A stretch of 42,797 nt of DNA from Acidimicrobiia bacterium (GTDB lineage Bacteria > Actinomycetota > Acidimicrobiia > Acidimicrobiales > SKKL01), in NCBI GenBank assembly GCA_016649895.1, contig JAENWR010000019.1, forward strand, positions 1 to 42,797, in the 5' to 3' direction. The first letter of the stretch is position 1. Every line of letters starts with the position of its first letter. Position numbers and translations under genes: made by a program. The notes under the pieces were generated by a model that was not told the origin of the DNA, made no database searches, and saw only the letters and a list, made by a program, of their open reading frames with translations. Of the stretch, positions 8,560-16,564 are shown in pieces.

Positions 8560-9246
8560 GTGACCACCGCCCGGCAGTGCCTGATCTTCTTCGACCTCGA
8601 CGGGTGCATCGTCGACTCGACCATCCCCATCCGAACCTGCCTCGACGCCGCGTTCGCCGAGAACGCCCTGCCGCCGATCCCGCCCGACGGGCTGAACCGC
8701 CACGTCGGCCCTCCGCTGCAGGTGACCCTCGCCGAGGTGGTGGCCGAGAACGGCCGCGAGCCCGAGCTGGTCGAGGTGCTGATCGCCGCGTACCGGTCGC
8801 GCTACGTCGACATGTCGGTCGAGCTGGCGGCGGCGTACCCGGGCGTGGCTGAACTTGTGGTGGGGCTGGTCGAGCGCGGCGCGCGGGTGGGTGTGGTGAC
8901 CTCGAAGCCCCAGCGGTTCGCGGTGCCGATCCTCGAGGCGCTCGGGCTCGACCGCCACCTCGAGGTGATCGTCGGCCCCGACCTCACCGAGGACGAGTCG
9001 AAGGTGGCCACCTTGGCGCGTGCGATCGGGCTGGTCGCGCCGCTCGACCAGCCAGCATCGCTGATGATCGGCGACCGCCACCACGACATCGACGCGGCGA
9101 TCGCCCACGACATGTCGGGCATCGGCGTGCTCTGGGGCTTCGGCTCCCGGGCCGAGCTGGAGGGGGCCGGGGCGGTGGCCGTGGCCGAGACCGCCGCCGA
9201 CCTCGCCCTCGTTCTGGGCGCGGTGGTGTACGAGGGGCGTTCGTGA
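8560..9246 (+). CDS. HAD-family hydrolase, phosphoglycolate-phosphatase-like
   Basis: A 228-residue HAD phosphatase. Motif I is DLDGCIVDS with both Asp present, motif II is VTSKP, a conserved Lys is in DESKVATL, and motif IV is IGDRHHDID, so the catalytic set is complete. The helical cap between motifs I and II is of the Gph/PgpP type. The substrate cannot be read from the sequence; phosphoglycolate or a nucleotide monophosphate are the usual candidates. Start GTG 8560 is the only in-frame start near motif I. It occupies the place where folE sits in many related ftsH-folE-folP clusters. Its 3' end lies in a 71-bp tandem duplication. Confidence 0.85.
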   Translation: MTTARQCLIFFDLDGCIVDSTIPIRTCLDAAFAENALPPIPPDGLNRHVGPPLQVTLAEVVAENGREPELVEVLIAAYRSRYVDMSVELAAAYPGVAELVVGLVERGARVGVVTSKPQRFAVPILEALGLDRHLEVIVGPDLTEDESKVATLARAIGLVAPLDQPASLMIGDRHHDIDAAIAHDMSGIGVLWGFGSRAELEGAGAVAVAETAADLALVLGAVVYEGRS

Positions 9247-9349
9247 ACGCACCCGAAATGCGGGGCCTACCCAACCGCCTCGTTCTGGGCGCACTGGGGA
9301 ACGAGGCCCGTTCCTGAACGCACCCGAAACGGGGCGCCCTGGCCGGGAG
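9208..9349 (+). repeat. Imperfect 71-bp tandem duplication over the HAD gene 3' end
   Basis: Two units of 71 bp lie head to tail (9208-9278 and 9279-9349). Shared blocks are CTCGTTCTGGGCGC at the start of each unit and CGTTC-TGAACGCACCCGAAA, one base apart, in the middle of each. The first unit holds the HAD gene stop codon; the second lies between that gene and folP. Confidence 0.8.
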
Positions 9350-9360
9350 AGGAGCGCCGG

Positions 9361-9366
9361 TAGTCT
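9361..9366 (+). promoter_or_regulatory. Putative -10 box of folP (leaderless)
   Basis: TAGTCT lies 6 nt before the folP ATG at 9373. It would head the transcript for the folate and cofactor block. Confidence 0.5.
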
Positions 9367-9372
9367 CCGGCC

Positions 9373-10245
9373 ATGTCCGATCGCCCCCTCGTCATGGGGA
9401 TCGTCAACGTCACCCCCGACTCGTTCTCCGATGGCGGTCGGTTCCTCGACCACGCCGCGGCGATCGCCCACGGTCTGGAGCTCGCGGTCCAGGGGGCCGA
9501 TGTCGTCGACGTCGGCGGCGAGTCGACCCGGCCCGGCGCCGCACCCGTCGACGAGGCCACCGAGCTCGAGAGGGTGCTCCCGGTGGTCAGGGCGCTGGCC
9601 CCCGAGGTGCGGGTGTCGATCGACACGGTGAAGCCGGCCGTCGCCCGGGCCGCGGTCGAGGCCGGGGCCACCCTGGTCAACGACGTGTCGTGCACGCTCG
9701 ACGTGGTGGCGGCCGACCTTGGGGTCGGATGGGTCGCCATGCACAGCCGCGGCACCCCGGCGACGATGCAGTCGCTCGCCGCCTACGACGACGTGGTGGC
9801 CGAGGTCGTCCGCTTCCTGGCCGACGCGGCCGAGCGGGCTGCGGCCAACGGCGTCGAGGAGATCTGGATCGATCCGGGAATCGGGTTCGCGAAGATCGCG
9901 CAGCACAACCTGCAGCTGCTGGCCCGCCTCGACGAGGTGGTGGCCATCGGGCCTCCGGTCCTCGTCGGCACCAGTCGCAAGCGCTTCCTCGGTACGCTCC
10001 TCGCGGAGTCCGACCGCGCCGGACGGGTCAGGGCCCAGGCCGTCTGCCGACCCGGCACCACCCTCGACGTGGCGACGCCGCGCGCCGAGGGCGATGTGGT
10101 TCCGGTCGACGATCGGCTCGAAGGATCGGTCGCCACTGTGACATGGGCCCTTGCCAAGGGTGCGAGGATGGTCCGGGCGCACGATGTGCGAGCATCGGTC
10201 CACGCGGCTGCCGTGGTGGGCGGCTCCGCCGGCCGAGACACCTGA
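9373..10245 (+). CDS. folP: Dihydropteroate synthase
   Basis: A 290-residue TIM-barrel enzyme that condenses p-aminobenzoate with dihydropterin pyrophosphate in folate synthesis; it is the sulfonamide target. Signature segments are GIVNVTPDSFSDGG, VDVGGESTRPGA, IDPGIGFAK and GTSRKRFLG. Compared with typical FolP there is an insertion of about 20 residues (around AQAVCRPGTTLDV) between GTSRKRFLG and DDRLEGS. This is in frame and probably a surface loop. The gene heads the folate group; folE is absent nearby. Confidence 0.95.
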   Translation: MSDRPLVMGIVNVTPDSFSDGGRFLDHAAAIAHGLELAVQGADVVDVGGESTRPGAAPVDEATELERVLPVVRALAPEVRVSIDTVKPAVARAAVEAGATLVNDVSCTLDVVAADLGVGWVAMHSRGTPATMQSLAAYDDVVAEVVRFLADAAERAAANGVEEIWIDPGIGFAKIAQHNLQLLARLDEVVAIGPPVLVGTSRKRFLGTLLAESDRAGRVRAQAVCRPGTTLDVATPRAEGDVVPVDDRLEGSVATVTWALAKGARMVRAHDVRASVHAAAVVGGSAGRDT

Positions 10246-10272
10246 CCCGGACCGAACGGAGACATTCAAGCG

Positions 10273-10788
10273 ATGGCCACGAAGGGTAAGTGGGCGCAGG
10301 GCATCACACCGCGCCACTTCGCATGGGTGATCAAGGACAAGCTCGCCATCAGCGAGCGTCCTGGCGGCTATGGCGCGAACCACCGCAAGGTGCGCCGCCA
10401 GGAGGAGATCATCTGGGTGCGTGAGCAGGGCTTCACCAAGGTGGTGTCGCTCATCGGGTCGCCCCACAACCTCCACAACTACGACGAGCTCGGTGTGCAC
10501 TGGGCCCATTGTCCCCTGCAGCCCCAGGACGACGTTGCCAAGGTGCTCGGCGCGCTCTACCCGCAGCTCACCGCCCTCATGGCGGGTGCGGGCAAGGTGC
10601 TCGTGCACGGCGAGTCGCTCGACGACCGCATCTGTGGCGCTGTCGCCGGCTACCTCCTCTGGAGCGGCCTCCTGCCCGACGGGCCGCGCACCATCACCGC
10701 CATGGAGCAGCTGGCCAGCCGTCAGCTCGGTCCCGAGGGCCGCGAGCTCGTCGCCATCGCCCAGCGCCTGCGCGACGGCGAAAGCTGA
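10273..10788 (+). CDS. Dual-specificity-phosphatase-like protein without the catalytic Cys
   Basis: A 171-residue protein resembling the cysteine-phosphatase fold. At the place of the P-loop motif H-C-x2-G-x2-R it reads HGESLDDR: the nucleophilic Cys is Gly and the P-loop Gly is Leu, while the His and Arg remain. It is therefore unlikely to dephosphorylate anything by the usual route and may act as a phospho-ligand binder or regulatory partner. The N-terminus (WVIKDKLAISERPGGYG) and the segment GFTKVVSLIGSPHN also fit this fold. It lies between folP and folB, 27 nt after folP and 13 nt before folB, with GGAG upstream of its ATG. Its role in folate synthesis is unknown. Confidence 0.72.
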   Translation: MATKGKWAQGITPRHFAWVIKDKLAISERPGGYGANHRKVRRQEEIIWVREQGFTKVVSLIGSPHNLHNYDELGVHWAHCPLQPQDDVAKVLGALYPQLTALMAGAGKVLVHGESLDDRICGAVAGYLLWSGLLPDGPRTITAMEQLASRQLGPEGRELVAIAQRLRDGES

Positions 10789-10801
10789 CCGGCTCCACCC
10801 C

Positions 10802-11179
10802 ATGACCGCCGACGCCGATCGCATCGAGCTGCGGGGACTGCGTGCCGTCGGCATCTGCGGCGCGCTCCCCGAGGAGCAGCAGCGTCCCCAGCCGTTCGAG
10901 GTCGACCTCGACGTGCATCTCGACCTCGGGGCGGCCGGGACGTCCGACGACCTCACCGACACCGCCGACTACGGGGCGCTCGGCCAGTCGGTGGTCGACA
11001 TCATCAGCGGCGGTCGCTTCGTCCTCATCGAACGCATGGCTCAGGTGATCTCCGACGCCGTGCTGGCCGACCAGCGTATATCGAGCGTCGCGGTCACGGT
11101 GCGCAAGGTGCGCCCGCCGGTGCCGTTCGAGCTCACGACATCGGCCGTGCGCATCGTGCGGGGGCGCCCGTCGGCATGA
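10802..11179 (+). CDS. folB: Dihydroneopterin aldolase
   Basis: A 125-residue folate enzyme that cleaves 7,8-dihydroneopterin to 6-hydroxymethyl-dihydropterin. The N-terminal RIELRGLRAVGICGALPEEQ, the DTADYGALGQSV region, FVLIERMAQVISDAVL and the C-terminal VRKVRPPVPF match FolB. Start ATG 10802. Its stop overlaps the folK start (ATGA), implying translational coupling. Confidence 0.94.
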   Translation: MTADADRIELRGLRAVGICGALPEEQQRPQPFEVDLDVHLDLGAAGTSDDLTDTADYGALGQSVVDIISGGRFVLIERMAQVISDAVLADQRISSVAVTVRKVRPPVPFELTTSAVRIVRGRPSA

Positions 11180-11625
11180 GGGTGTTCCTCGCGCTCGGGT
11201 CCAACCTGGGCGATCGCCGTGCGCACCTTGCTTCGGCCGTGGCGACGATGCCCGACCTGGTGGCGGTGTCGCCCTTGTACGAGACGGGCCCGGTCGGCGG
11301 CCCCGACCAGCAGGGGCCGTACCTCAACATGGTGGTCGAGCTCGACACCGAGATGTCGCCCCGCCAGTTGCTCGAGCTCTGCGGCCGCCTCGAGCAGGCC
11401 GCACAGAGGGTGCGCCTCGAGCGCTGGGGCCCCCGCACGCTCGACGTCGATGTCGTGTGGATCGACGGCGTCACCGTCGACGAGCCCGATCTCGAGGTTC
11501 CGCACCCGCGCATGCTCGAGCGTCGCTTCGTTCAGGTGCCGCTCCTCGACCTGGCCCCCGACCTGGCCGCGCTCGACTGGCAGGTCGACCCCGACGACAT
11601 CGTGGAGCGCGTCGACCCCCTCTGA
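11176..11625 (+). CDS. folK: 2-amino-4-hydroxy-6-hydroxymethyldihydropteridine pyrophosphokinase
   Basis: A 149-residue kinase that transfers pyrophosphate from ATP to 6-hydroxymethyl-dihydropterin, the step before FolP. The LALGSNLGDR start, SPLYETGPVGGPDQ, YLNMVVE and the metal/ATP signature RWGPRTLDVDVV are all present. It overlaps folB by 4 nt and is probably translated with it. Confidence 0.95.
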   Translation: MRVFLALGSNLGDRRAHLASAVATMPDLVAVSPLYETGPVGGPDQQGPYLNMVVELDTEMSPRQLLELCGRLEQAAQRVRLERWGPRTLDVDVVWIDGVTVDEPDLEVPHPRMLERRFVQVPLLDLAPDLAALDWQVDPDDIVERVDPL

Positions 11626-11721
11626 GCCATGGAGTCGCTTGGCTGGTCGTGCGACGCGACGGGCCACGCCGGTAGCGTCGCGGCGACCGGCACCGACCGT
11701 GGGCCGGATCGGAGGAGATCG

Positions 11722-12462
11722 TTGCCCACCGTTCGCATCATCGGGCCCGGACGGGCCGGCGGAGCGCTCGCCATCGCACTGGCGGCCGCGGGGTGGGAGG
11801 TCGACGAGCCGATCCGTCGCGGCGACGACCTCACGTTGGCCGCCATCGGCCCCGACCTGCTCGTGATCGCCACACCCGACTCGGCAGTGTCCGAGGTGGC
11901 CGCCGCTGTGCGTCCGGCCCCCGGCACCGTGGTGGCCCACCTGGCGGGGTCGCTCGGGCTCGACGTGCTCGCCGACCACCCGCACCGCGCCGCGCTGCAC
12001 CCACTCGTCACCATCCCCACCGCCCAGGTGGGCGCCCGCCGGATGGCCGGCGCCTGGTTCGGCGTGGCGGCCAGCACGCCGAGTGCTGCCCGCCTCGTCG
12101 ACCAGACGGTCGCCGATCTCGGCGCCCGCTCGATCGAGGTGGCCGACGCCGATCGGGCCAGCTACCACGCCGCCGCGTGCATCGCCTCGAACCACCTGGT
12201 GGCGCTGCTCGCCCAGGTCGAACGCGTCGCCGGGTCGGTCGGGGTGCCACTCGATGCCTACCTCGGGCTGGTGCGGACGTCGGTCGACAACGTCGAGGCC
12301 ATGGGGCCCGCGGCCGCCCTCACCGGCCCCGTGGCTCGGGGCGACGAGGCCACCGTGGCTCGGCACCTCGCCAGCATCGACCCATCGGAGCGCCCCGGTT
12401 ACGAGGCGATGGCGGCCGAGGCACGTCGGCTGGCCGCCGGCCGATCAGGCGTGGCGCGATGA
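11722..12462 (+). CDS. Rossmann-like / DUF2520 protein
   Basis: A 246-residue protein with an N-terminal NAD(P)-binding fold (VRIIGPGRAGGALAIALAAAG) and a C-terminal DUF2520 helical domain (YHAAACIASNHLVALLAQVE). It resembles 6-phosphogluconate-dehydrogenase-like and ketopantoate-reductase-like proteins and is regularly found upstream of panC in actinobacteria, so a ketopantoate reductase role has been suggested for the family but is not shown here. The start is TTG 11722 with GGAGGAGA four bases upstream; the ATG at 11629 lies before this strong ribosome site and is less likely. It overlaps panC by 4 nt (ATGA). Confidence 0.85.
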   Translation: MPTVRIIGPGRAGGALAIALAAAGWEVDEPIRRGDDLTLAAIGPDLLVIATPDSAVSEVAAAVRPAPGTVVAHLAGSLGLDVLADHPHRAALHPLVTIPTAQVGARRMAGAWFGVAASTPSAARLVDQTVADLGARSIEVADADRASYHAAACIASNHLVALLAQVERVAGSVGVPLDAYLGLVRTSVDNVEAMGPAAALTGPVARGDEATVARHLASIDPSERPGYEAMAAEARRLAAGRSGVAR

Positions 12463-13328
12463 GGGAGCTCACCACCATCGCCGAGTTGCGGGTGGTCCTC
12501 GACGGCGAACGCCGTGCCGGCCGCCAGGTGGGCCTCGTGCCAACGATGGGGTTCCTCCACGCCGGCCACGCGTCGCTGATGCAGGGAGCGGCCGCCGAGT
12601 GCGCCCTGGTGGTGTCCACGATCTTCGTGAACCCGCTGCAGTTCGGCCCGGGTGAAGACCTCGAGTCGTATCCACGGGACCTCGACGGCGATCGGGCCAC
12701 AGCCGTCGCTGCCGGTGTCGACATCCTCTTCGTGCCGCCGCTCGCCGAGATGTACCCCGAGCCGATGGCCACGTCGGTGTCGGTGTCGGGGGTGTCGGCC
12801 GGGATGGAGGGCGCCAGCCGTCCCACCCACTTCGACGGCGTGGCCACGGTGGTCGCCAAGTTGTTCAACCTGGCCGGGCCGTGCCGCGCCTACTTCGGCG
12901 AGAAGGACTTCCAGCAGCTGGCGGTGGTGCGGCGCATGGTGCGCGACCTGTCGTTCCCCGTCGAGATCGTGGGGTGCCCCACGGTGCGCGAGCCCGACGG
13001 CTTGGCCATGTCGAGCCGCAACGCCTACCTCGACGTCGACCAGCGCGTGGCCGCTCCGGTGCTGCACCGTGCGCTCCGGCTGGGCGCCGACCTCATCGAG
13101 GCTGGGGCCGCCGATCCCGACACCGTGCGCGAGGCCATGCGCGCCCTGGTCGGGGCCGAGCCGCTCGCCCGGCTCGACTACGTCGAGGTGGCCGATCCCG
13201 ACCGCCTCGATGCTCTGTCGACCTTCGATCACCACCGGGGCCGTTCGGTGCGGTTGCTCGCCGCCGCACGGTTCGGTACCCCGCGGCTGCTCGACAACGT
13301 GGGCGTCGTCGTGCCAGTGGGGGAGTAG
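12459..13328 (+). CDS. panC: Pantoate-beta-alanine ligase
   Basis: A 289-residue enzyme that joins pantoate and beta-alanine with ATP to form pantothenate, the CoA precursor. The nucleotidyltransferase motif PTMGFLHAGHASLM, FVNPLQFGPGEDLE, YFGEKDFQQL and the SSRN motif (GLAMSSRNAYL) are intact. It starts within the stop of the DUF2520 gene and is followed 10 nt later by nadB, within a pantothenate/NAD operon. Confidence 0.96.
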   Translation: MRELTTIAELRVVLDGERRAGRQVGLVPTMGFLHAGHASLMQGAAAECALVVSTIFVNPLQFGPGEDLESYPRDLDGDRATAVAAGVDILFVPPLAEMYPEPMATSVSVSGVSAGMEGASRPTHFDGVATVVAKLFNLAGPCRAYFGEKDFQQLAVVRRMVRDLSFPVEIVGCPTVREPDGLAMSSRNAYLDVDQRVAAPVLHRALRLGADLIEAGAADPDTVREAMRALVGAEPLARLDYVEVADPDRLDALSTFDHHRGRSVRLLAAARFGTPRLLDNVGVVVPVGE

Positions 13329-13338
13329 ACCGGTCTCC

Positions 13339-15018
13339 GTGACGATCCCCCCACCCTCGCCATCCGTACTTCCGAGCGATGTCACCCAACAGGTCCACCT
13401 CGACCTGCTCGTGCTGGGCAGCGGTGTCGCTGGCCTGTCCGCCGCGGTGCGGGCGGCCGGCGCCCACGGCATGCGCGTGGGAATCATCACCAAGGGCGAG
13501 CTCACCCAGAGCACGACCAGGTGGGCGCAAGGTGGCGTCGCCGCTGTGCTCGGCGGCGACCCCGACTCGACCGACCTGCACCTGGCCGACACGCTCGCCG
13601 CCGGTGCCGGACTGTGCGACGTCGATGCCGTGCGGGTGCTGGTGGGCGAGGGTCCGGCGCGGGTCACCGAGCTCATCTCCTTCGGTGCCGCCTTCGACCT
13701 CGACGAGTCTGGTCAGTACCTGCTGGCCCGCGAGGGCGGCCACTCGCTGCCACGCATCCTCCACGCTGGCGGGGCGGCCACCGGTGTCGAGGTCGAGCGG
13801 GCTCTGGTCGAGGCGGTCCGGGCCACCGCCGCCATGCTCCACGAGCACACGTTCGCGGTCGACCTGGTCGTCGAGGGAGGCCGGGTGAAGGGTGTCATCG
13901 CGCTCGAACCCGACGGGCGGCTCGTCGAGGTTCGGGCCAGCAACGTGCTGCTCGCCACTGGCGGGTCCGGTCAGCTCTTCGAGGTGACGACCAACCCGCC
14001 CGAGGCCACATCCGACGGCACGGCCATGGCTCTGCGGGCTGGCGTGGCCGTGGCCGACATCGAGTTCATGCAGTTCCACCCCACGGCGCTGCACCACCCG
14101 GCCATGCCGCGCCCATTGCTGTCCGAAGCGTTGCGCGGCCACGGTGCGCTGATCCGCGACGCCAACGGCGAGCGCTTCGTCGACGAACTGCTGCCGCGCG
14201 ACCAGGTGTCGAAGGCGATGATGGGCCGGATGCTCGATCTCGGCGTCGACCACTGCGTGCTCGATGCTCGACACCTCGACCAGTTCACCGAGCGGTTTCC
14301 CACCATCGCCGAGGCACTCGAGCGCGTGGGGCTCGACCCCGGCACCGACCTCCTGCCCATCGCGCCGGCCGCGCACTACCACTGCGGTGGGGTCCTCACC
14401 GACCTCGATGGTGCGGCCAGCCTGCCGGGGCTGTGGGCCGCCGGCGAGGCCGCGGGCAGTGGGGTGCACGGTGCCAACCGGCTGGCGTCCAACTCGCTCC
14501 TCGACGGGATGGTCTTCGGCTTCCGGTGCGTCGAGGCCATCGAGCGGGGTCGAGACGGGCCCATGGCGACGGGCGCGATGCGCGCTGTGCTCGACGCCGC
14601 GCCGAGCGAGCACTACGAGCCGGGGTCGTCGGTCATCGGTGGTCGCCGGATCGCCCGTTCGATCCTTCCGGTCGACGTGCCCGTTCTCACCGCCACCGAC
14701 GACGACGAGGCGGTTGCCGACATCAGGACCCGGCTGCAGGCGACGCTCACCCGCCACGCCGGCGTGGTCCGCGATGCCGACTCCCTGGCGGCCGCCGCAT
14801 CGGAGGTGGCGCGCCTTGCGATCGAGCTCACCGCGGTGCGCCACGGATCAACGGCCCGACTCGAGGCCTGCAACCTCATCGAAGTGGGCGCCGCGTTGGT
14901 GCACGCGGCCGCGGAGCGGCGTGAGAGCCGGGGCTGCCACACCAGGAGCGACGCGCCCGAGCCGTCTCCGGAGGGGCGCGTGCGCATCGTCATCGGCGGC
15001 CCCGATCCCGCCGACTGA
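13339..15018 (+). CDS. nadB: L-aspartate oxidase
   Basis: A 559-residue FAD enzyme that oxidises L-aspartate to iminoaspartate, the first step of de novo NAD synthesis. It has the FAD dinucleotide-binding start (LVLGSGVAGLSAAVRA), RWAQGGVAA, FMQFHPTAL, the catalytic-loop region HYHCGGV and NRLASNSLLDGMVFG. Start GTG 13339 places the dinucleotide fold about 24 residues in. nadC follows after an interruption by other genes; nadA is not in the window. Confidence 0.95.
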   Translation: MTIPPPSPSVLPSDVTQQVHLDLLVLGSGVAGLSAAVRAAGAHGMRVGIITKGELTQSTTRWAQGGVAAVLGGDPDSTDLHLADTLAAGAGLCDVDAVRVLVGEGPARVTELISFGAAFDLDESGQYLLAREGGHSLPRILHAGGAATGVEVERALVEAVRATAAMLHEHTFAVDLVVEGGRVKGVIALEPDGRLVEVRASNVLLATGGSGQLFEVTTNPPEATSDGTAMALRAGVAVADIEFMQFHPTALHHPAMPRPLLSEALRGHGALIRDANGERFVDELLPRDQVSKAMMGRMLDLGVDHCVLDARHLDQFTERFPTIAEALERVGLDPGTDLLPIAPAAHYHCGGVLTDLDGAASLPGLWAAGEAAGSGVHGANRLASNSLLDGMVFGFRCVEAIERGRDGPMATGAMRAVLDAAPSEHYEPGSSVIGGRRIARSILPVDVPVLTATDDDEAVADIRTRLQATLTRHAGVVRDADSLAAAASEVARLAIELTAVRHGSTARLEACNLIEVGAALVHAAAERRESRGCHTRSDAPEPSPEGRVRIVIGGPDPAD

Positions 15019-15083
15019 AGGCCCGACGGTGCGAGAGGTCGTTCGCTCGTGTGCTCCCCGTCGCCACGGTTCTCCTGCGCGCC

Positions 15084-15102
15084 GCGCACGGAATCCGTGC
15101 GC
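15084..15102. promoter_or_regulatory. Perfect 19-bp palindrome, candidate operator
   Basis: GCGCACGGA and TCCGTGCGC flank one central A. Copies of GCGCGCCGCGC-like sequence lie on either side. It is in the 169-bp gap between nadB and the scramblase-like gene, about 70 nt upstream of that gene's -10 box. There is no T tract, so a protein-binding site fits better than a terminator. Confidence 0.45.
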
Positions 15103-15173
15103 GCCGCGCCAAAGTACGACGCTGGAGCGGTGAAGGTGGATCGCACCGAAGACGATGGACCCAGGGCACGCAG

Positions 15174-15179
15174 TAGCGT
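15174..15179 (+). promoter_or_regulatory. Putative -10 box of the scramblase-like gene (leaderless)
   Basis: TAGCGT lies 8 nt before GTG 15188. Confidence 0.4.
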
Positions 15180-15187
15180 CCCCGGCC

Positions 15188-16069
15188 GTGACCGATCTGC
15201 CTTCCCCCTCCGCGGACGATGGCGGCCCCGCCGCCCCGACCCCTCCAGCATCGACCTCCGCGATCCCTCCCGCCTGGCACCCCGACCCCCAAGGCCATCA
15301 CCAGCTCCGCTGGTGGGACGGTGAGGCGTGGACCGACAACGTGTCGTCCAACGGCGTCGCCTCCCTCGATCCCGTGGACATGAGCGGCACGGTGCCGGTC
15401 GGGCAGCAACCGGCCGACAAGATCCGCCACCAGGTCGAGCAGCAGGCGGGCCTGTCGGTTGGCGAGGGCCCGGCTAGCAGCGACCTCCTCCACCAGCGGA
15501 TCCTCGTGGTCAACCAGAAGTGGAAGTTGATCGAGGTCAACAACGAGTACGCGGTCTACGACCAGCACGGCACCCAGGTCGGCGGGGTTCGCCAGGTGGG
15601 TCAGTCCACGCTGAAGAAGGCGGTGCGGCTCTTCAGCAACATCGATCAGTTCCTCACCCACACGCTGCAGGTCGTCGACGTCTCCGGGCAGGTGCTCATG
15701 GTGATGACCCGGCCGGCCAAGTTCATGAAGTCGCGCCTCAACATCACTGACGGCGCCGGGCGCCCCATCGGCGAGATCGTCCAGCAGAACGTCATCGGCA
15801 AGATCCGATTCTCGCTGGAAGCGGGAGGCCAGACACTGGGTTCGATCAACGCCGAGAACTGGCGGGCCTGGAACTTCGCGATCCGCGACGCCGCGGGTGA
15901 CGAGATCGCCCGCGTCACCAAGACGTGGGAGGGCCTCGCGAAGGCCATGTTCACCACGGCCGACAACTACGTGCTGCAGATCCACCGGCCGCTGCCCGAC
16001 CCGCTCCGCCAGCTCGTGGTGGCGTCGGCGCTCTGCATCGACACCGCTCTCAAGCAGGACGACGGCTGA
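15188..16069 (+). CDS. DUF2510 + LURP/scramblase-like domain protein
   Basis: A 293-residue protein with a Pro/Ala-rich N-terminus, then a DUF2510 motif (WHPDPQGHHQLRWWDGEAWT), then a scramblase/LURP-type beta-barrel fold from about residue 98 (RILVVNQKWKLIEVNNEYAVYD). DUF2510 is a short tryptophan-rich motif common in actinobacterial membrane-associated proteins. No helix that clearly spans the membrane is seen, except possibly the C-terminal PLRQLVVASALCIDTAL. Lipid movement is the name-giving activity of the family but is unproven in bacteria. The start GTG 15188 is supported by the upstream TAGCGT. Confidence 0.78.
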   Translation: MTDLPSPSADDGGPAAPTPPASTSAIPPAWHPDPQGHHQLRWWDGEAWTDNVSSNGVASLDPVDMSGTVPVGQQPADKIRHQVEQQAGLSVGEGPASSDLLHQRILVVNQKWKLIEVNNEYAVYDQHGTQVGGVRQVGQSTLKKAVRLFSNIDQFLTHTLQVVDVSGQVLMVMTRPAKFMKSRLNITDGAGRPIGEIVQQNVIGKIRFSLEAGGQTLGSINAENWRAWNFAIRDAAGDEIARVTKTWEGLAKAMFTTADNYVLQIHRPLPDPLRQLVVASALCIDTALKQDDG

Positions 16070-16360
16070 CCCGTCGATCGTCAATCCGCCGAACCCGGCG
16101 GCCGTCGGCCCATCGAGGATGCCGGCGACGATGTGCGCTGGGCCGATGGCCCTGTCCCCACGCTCGAGCGCGTCGTCGAGCGCTCCCCGCGCGTCCTGGG
16201 CGCTGAGTCCCATCGCCCGACCGAGCTCGTCGTCGCTGGCGAGCACGCCGATGAGGAGGTGCTCGGTGCCGACGTGTCGGTCGCCGCGCGCCCCGGCCTC
16301 CTCCACCGCGTGCCGGACCGCGCGGCGTGCTGGGCGTGCGAACCGTTCGAACATCGTCAT
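16070..16360 (-). CDS. Clp N-terminal (ClpN) domain protein, 3' end unresolved
   Basis: The first 97 codons resemble the Clp repeat domain that binds substrates or adaptors in ClpC: MFERFARPARRAVRHAVEEA, then HVGTEHLLIGVLAS and IGPAHIVAGILDG. The ATG at 16360 overlaps the stop of the HTH gene, the usual arrangement of the actinobacterial HTH/Clp-N pair. No stop occurs before the convergent scramblase-like gene: the frame runs on in antisense to 14990, which is not believable protein. The feature is therefore cut at 16070. A truncation, deletion or frameshift has probably removed the second Clp repeat and the stop. Confidence 0.6.
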
Positions 16361-16560
16361 CTCCCGTGCTTCTTGTGGACGGCCTGGCGCGACACTCCCA
16401 ACGCGTCGCCGATCTGCTCCCACGACCAGCCCGCCGCTCGGGCGGCGCGCACGTGGTCGCCTTCGAGCTGGTCGGCCAATCGACGCAGCACCACCACCGC
16501 CCGCAGGCCCACCTCCGGATCGGTCGAGCCGACCGCGGTTGCGAGTTGCTGTGCATCCAT
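16357..16560 (-). CDS. Small helix-turn-helix regulator paired with the Clp-N gene
   Basis: A 67-residue protein with one C-terminal helix-turn-helix (GWSWEQIGDALGVSRQAVHKKHG) after a helical segment (LRAVVVLRRLADQLE). Small proteins of this type precede Clp-N genes in many actinobacteria and are presumed DNA-binding. The start ATG 16560 is supported by a very good promoter ending 7 nt upstream (TTGACG, 17 nt, TAGGTT). The promoter carries two 18-bp repeats, so autoregulation is likely. An in-frame ATG 12 codons earlier lies within the promoter. Confidence 0.8.
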   Translation of the reverse strand: MDAQQLATAVGSTDPEVGLRAVVVLRRLADQLEGDHVRAARAAGWSWEQIGDALGVSRQAVHKKHGR

Positions 16561-16564
16561 GCCC

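Noticed and set aside
8107..10962. 951-codon open frame on the reverse strand covering folP and neighbours
   Set aside because: It is the antisense of several well-recognised genes; only its last 138 codons show protein-like conservation (the DUF5655 gene).
14990..16423. Long reverse-strand frame across the scramblase-like gene
   Set aside because: Only the first part (to about 16070) looks like a Clp repeat; the rest is antisense to a real gene and has no recognisable fold.
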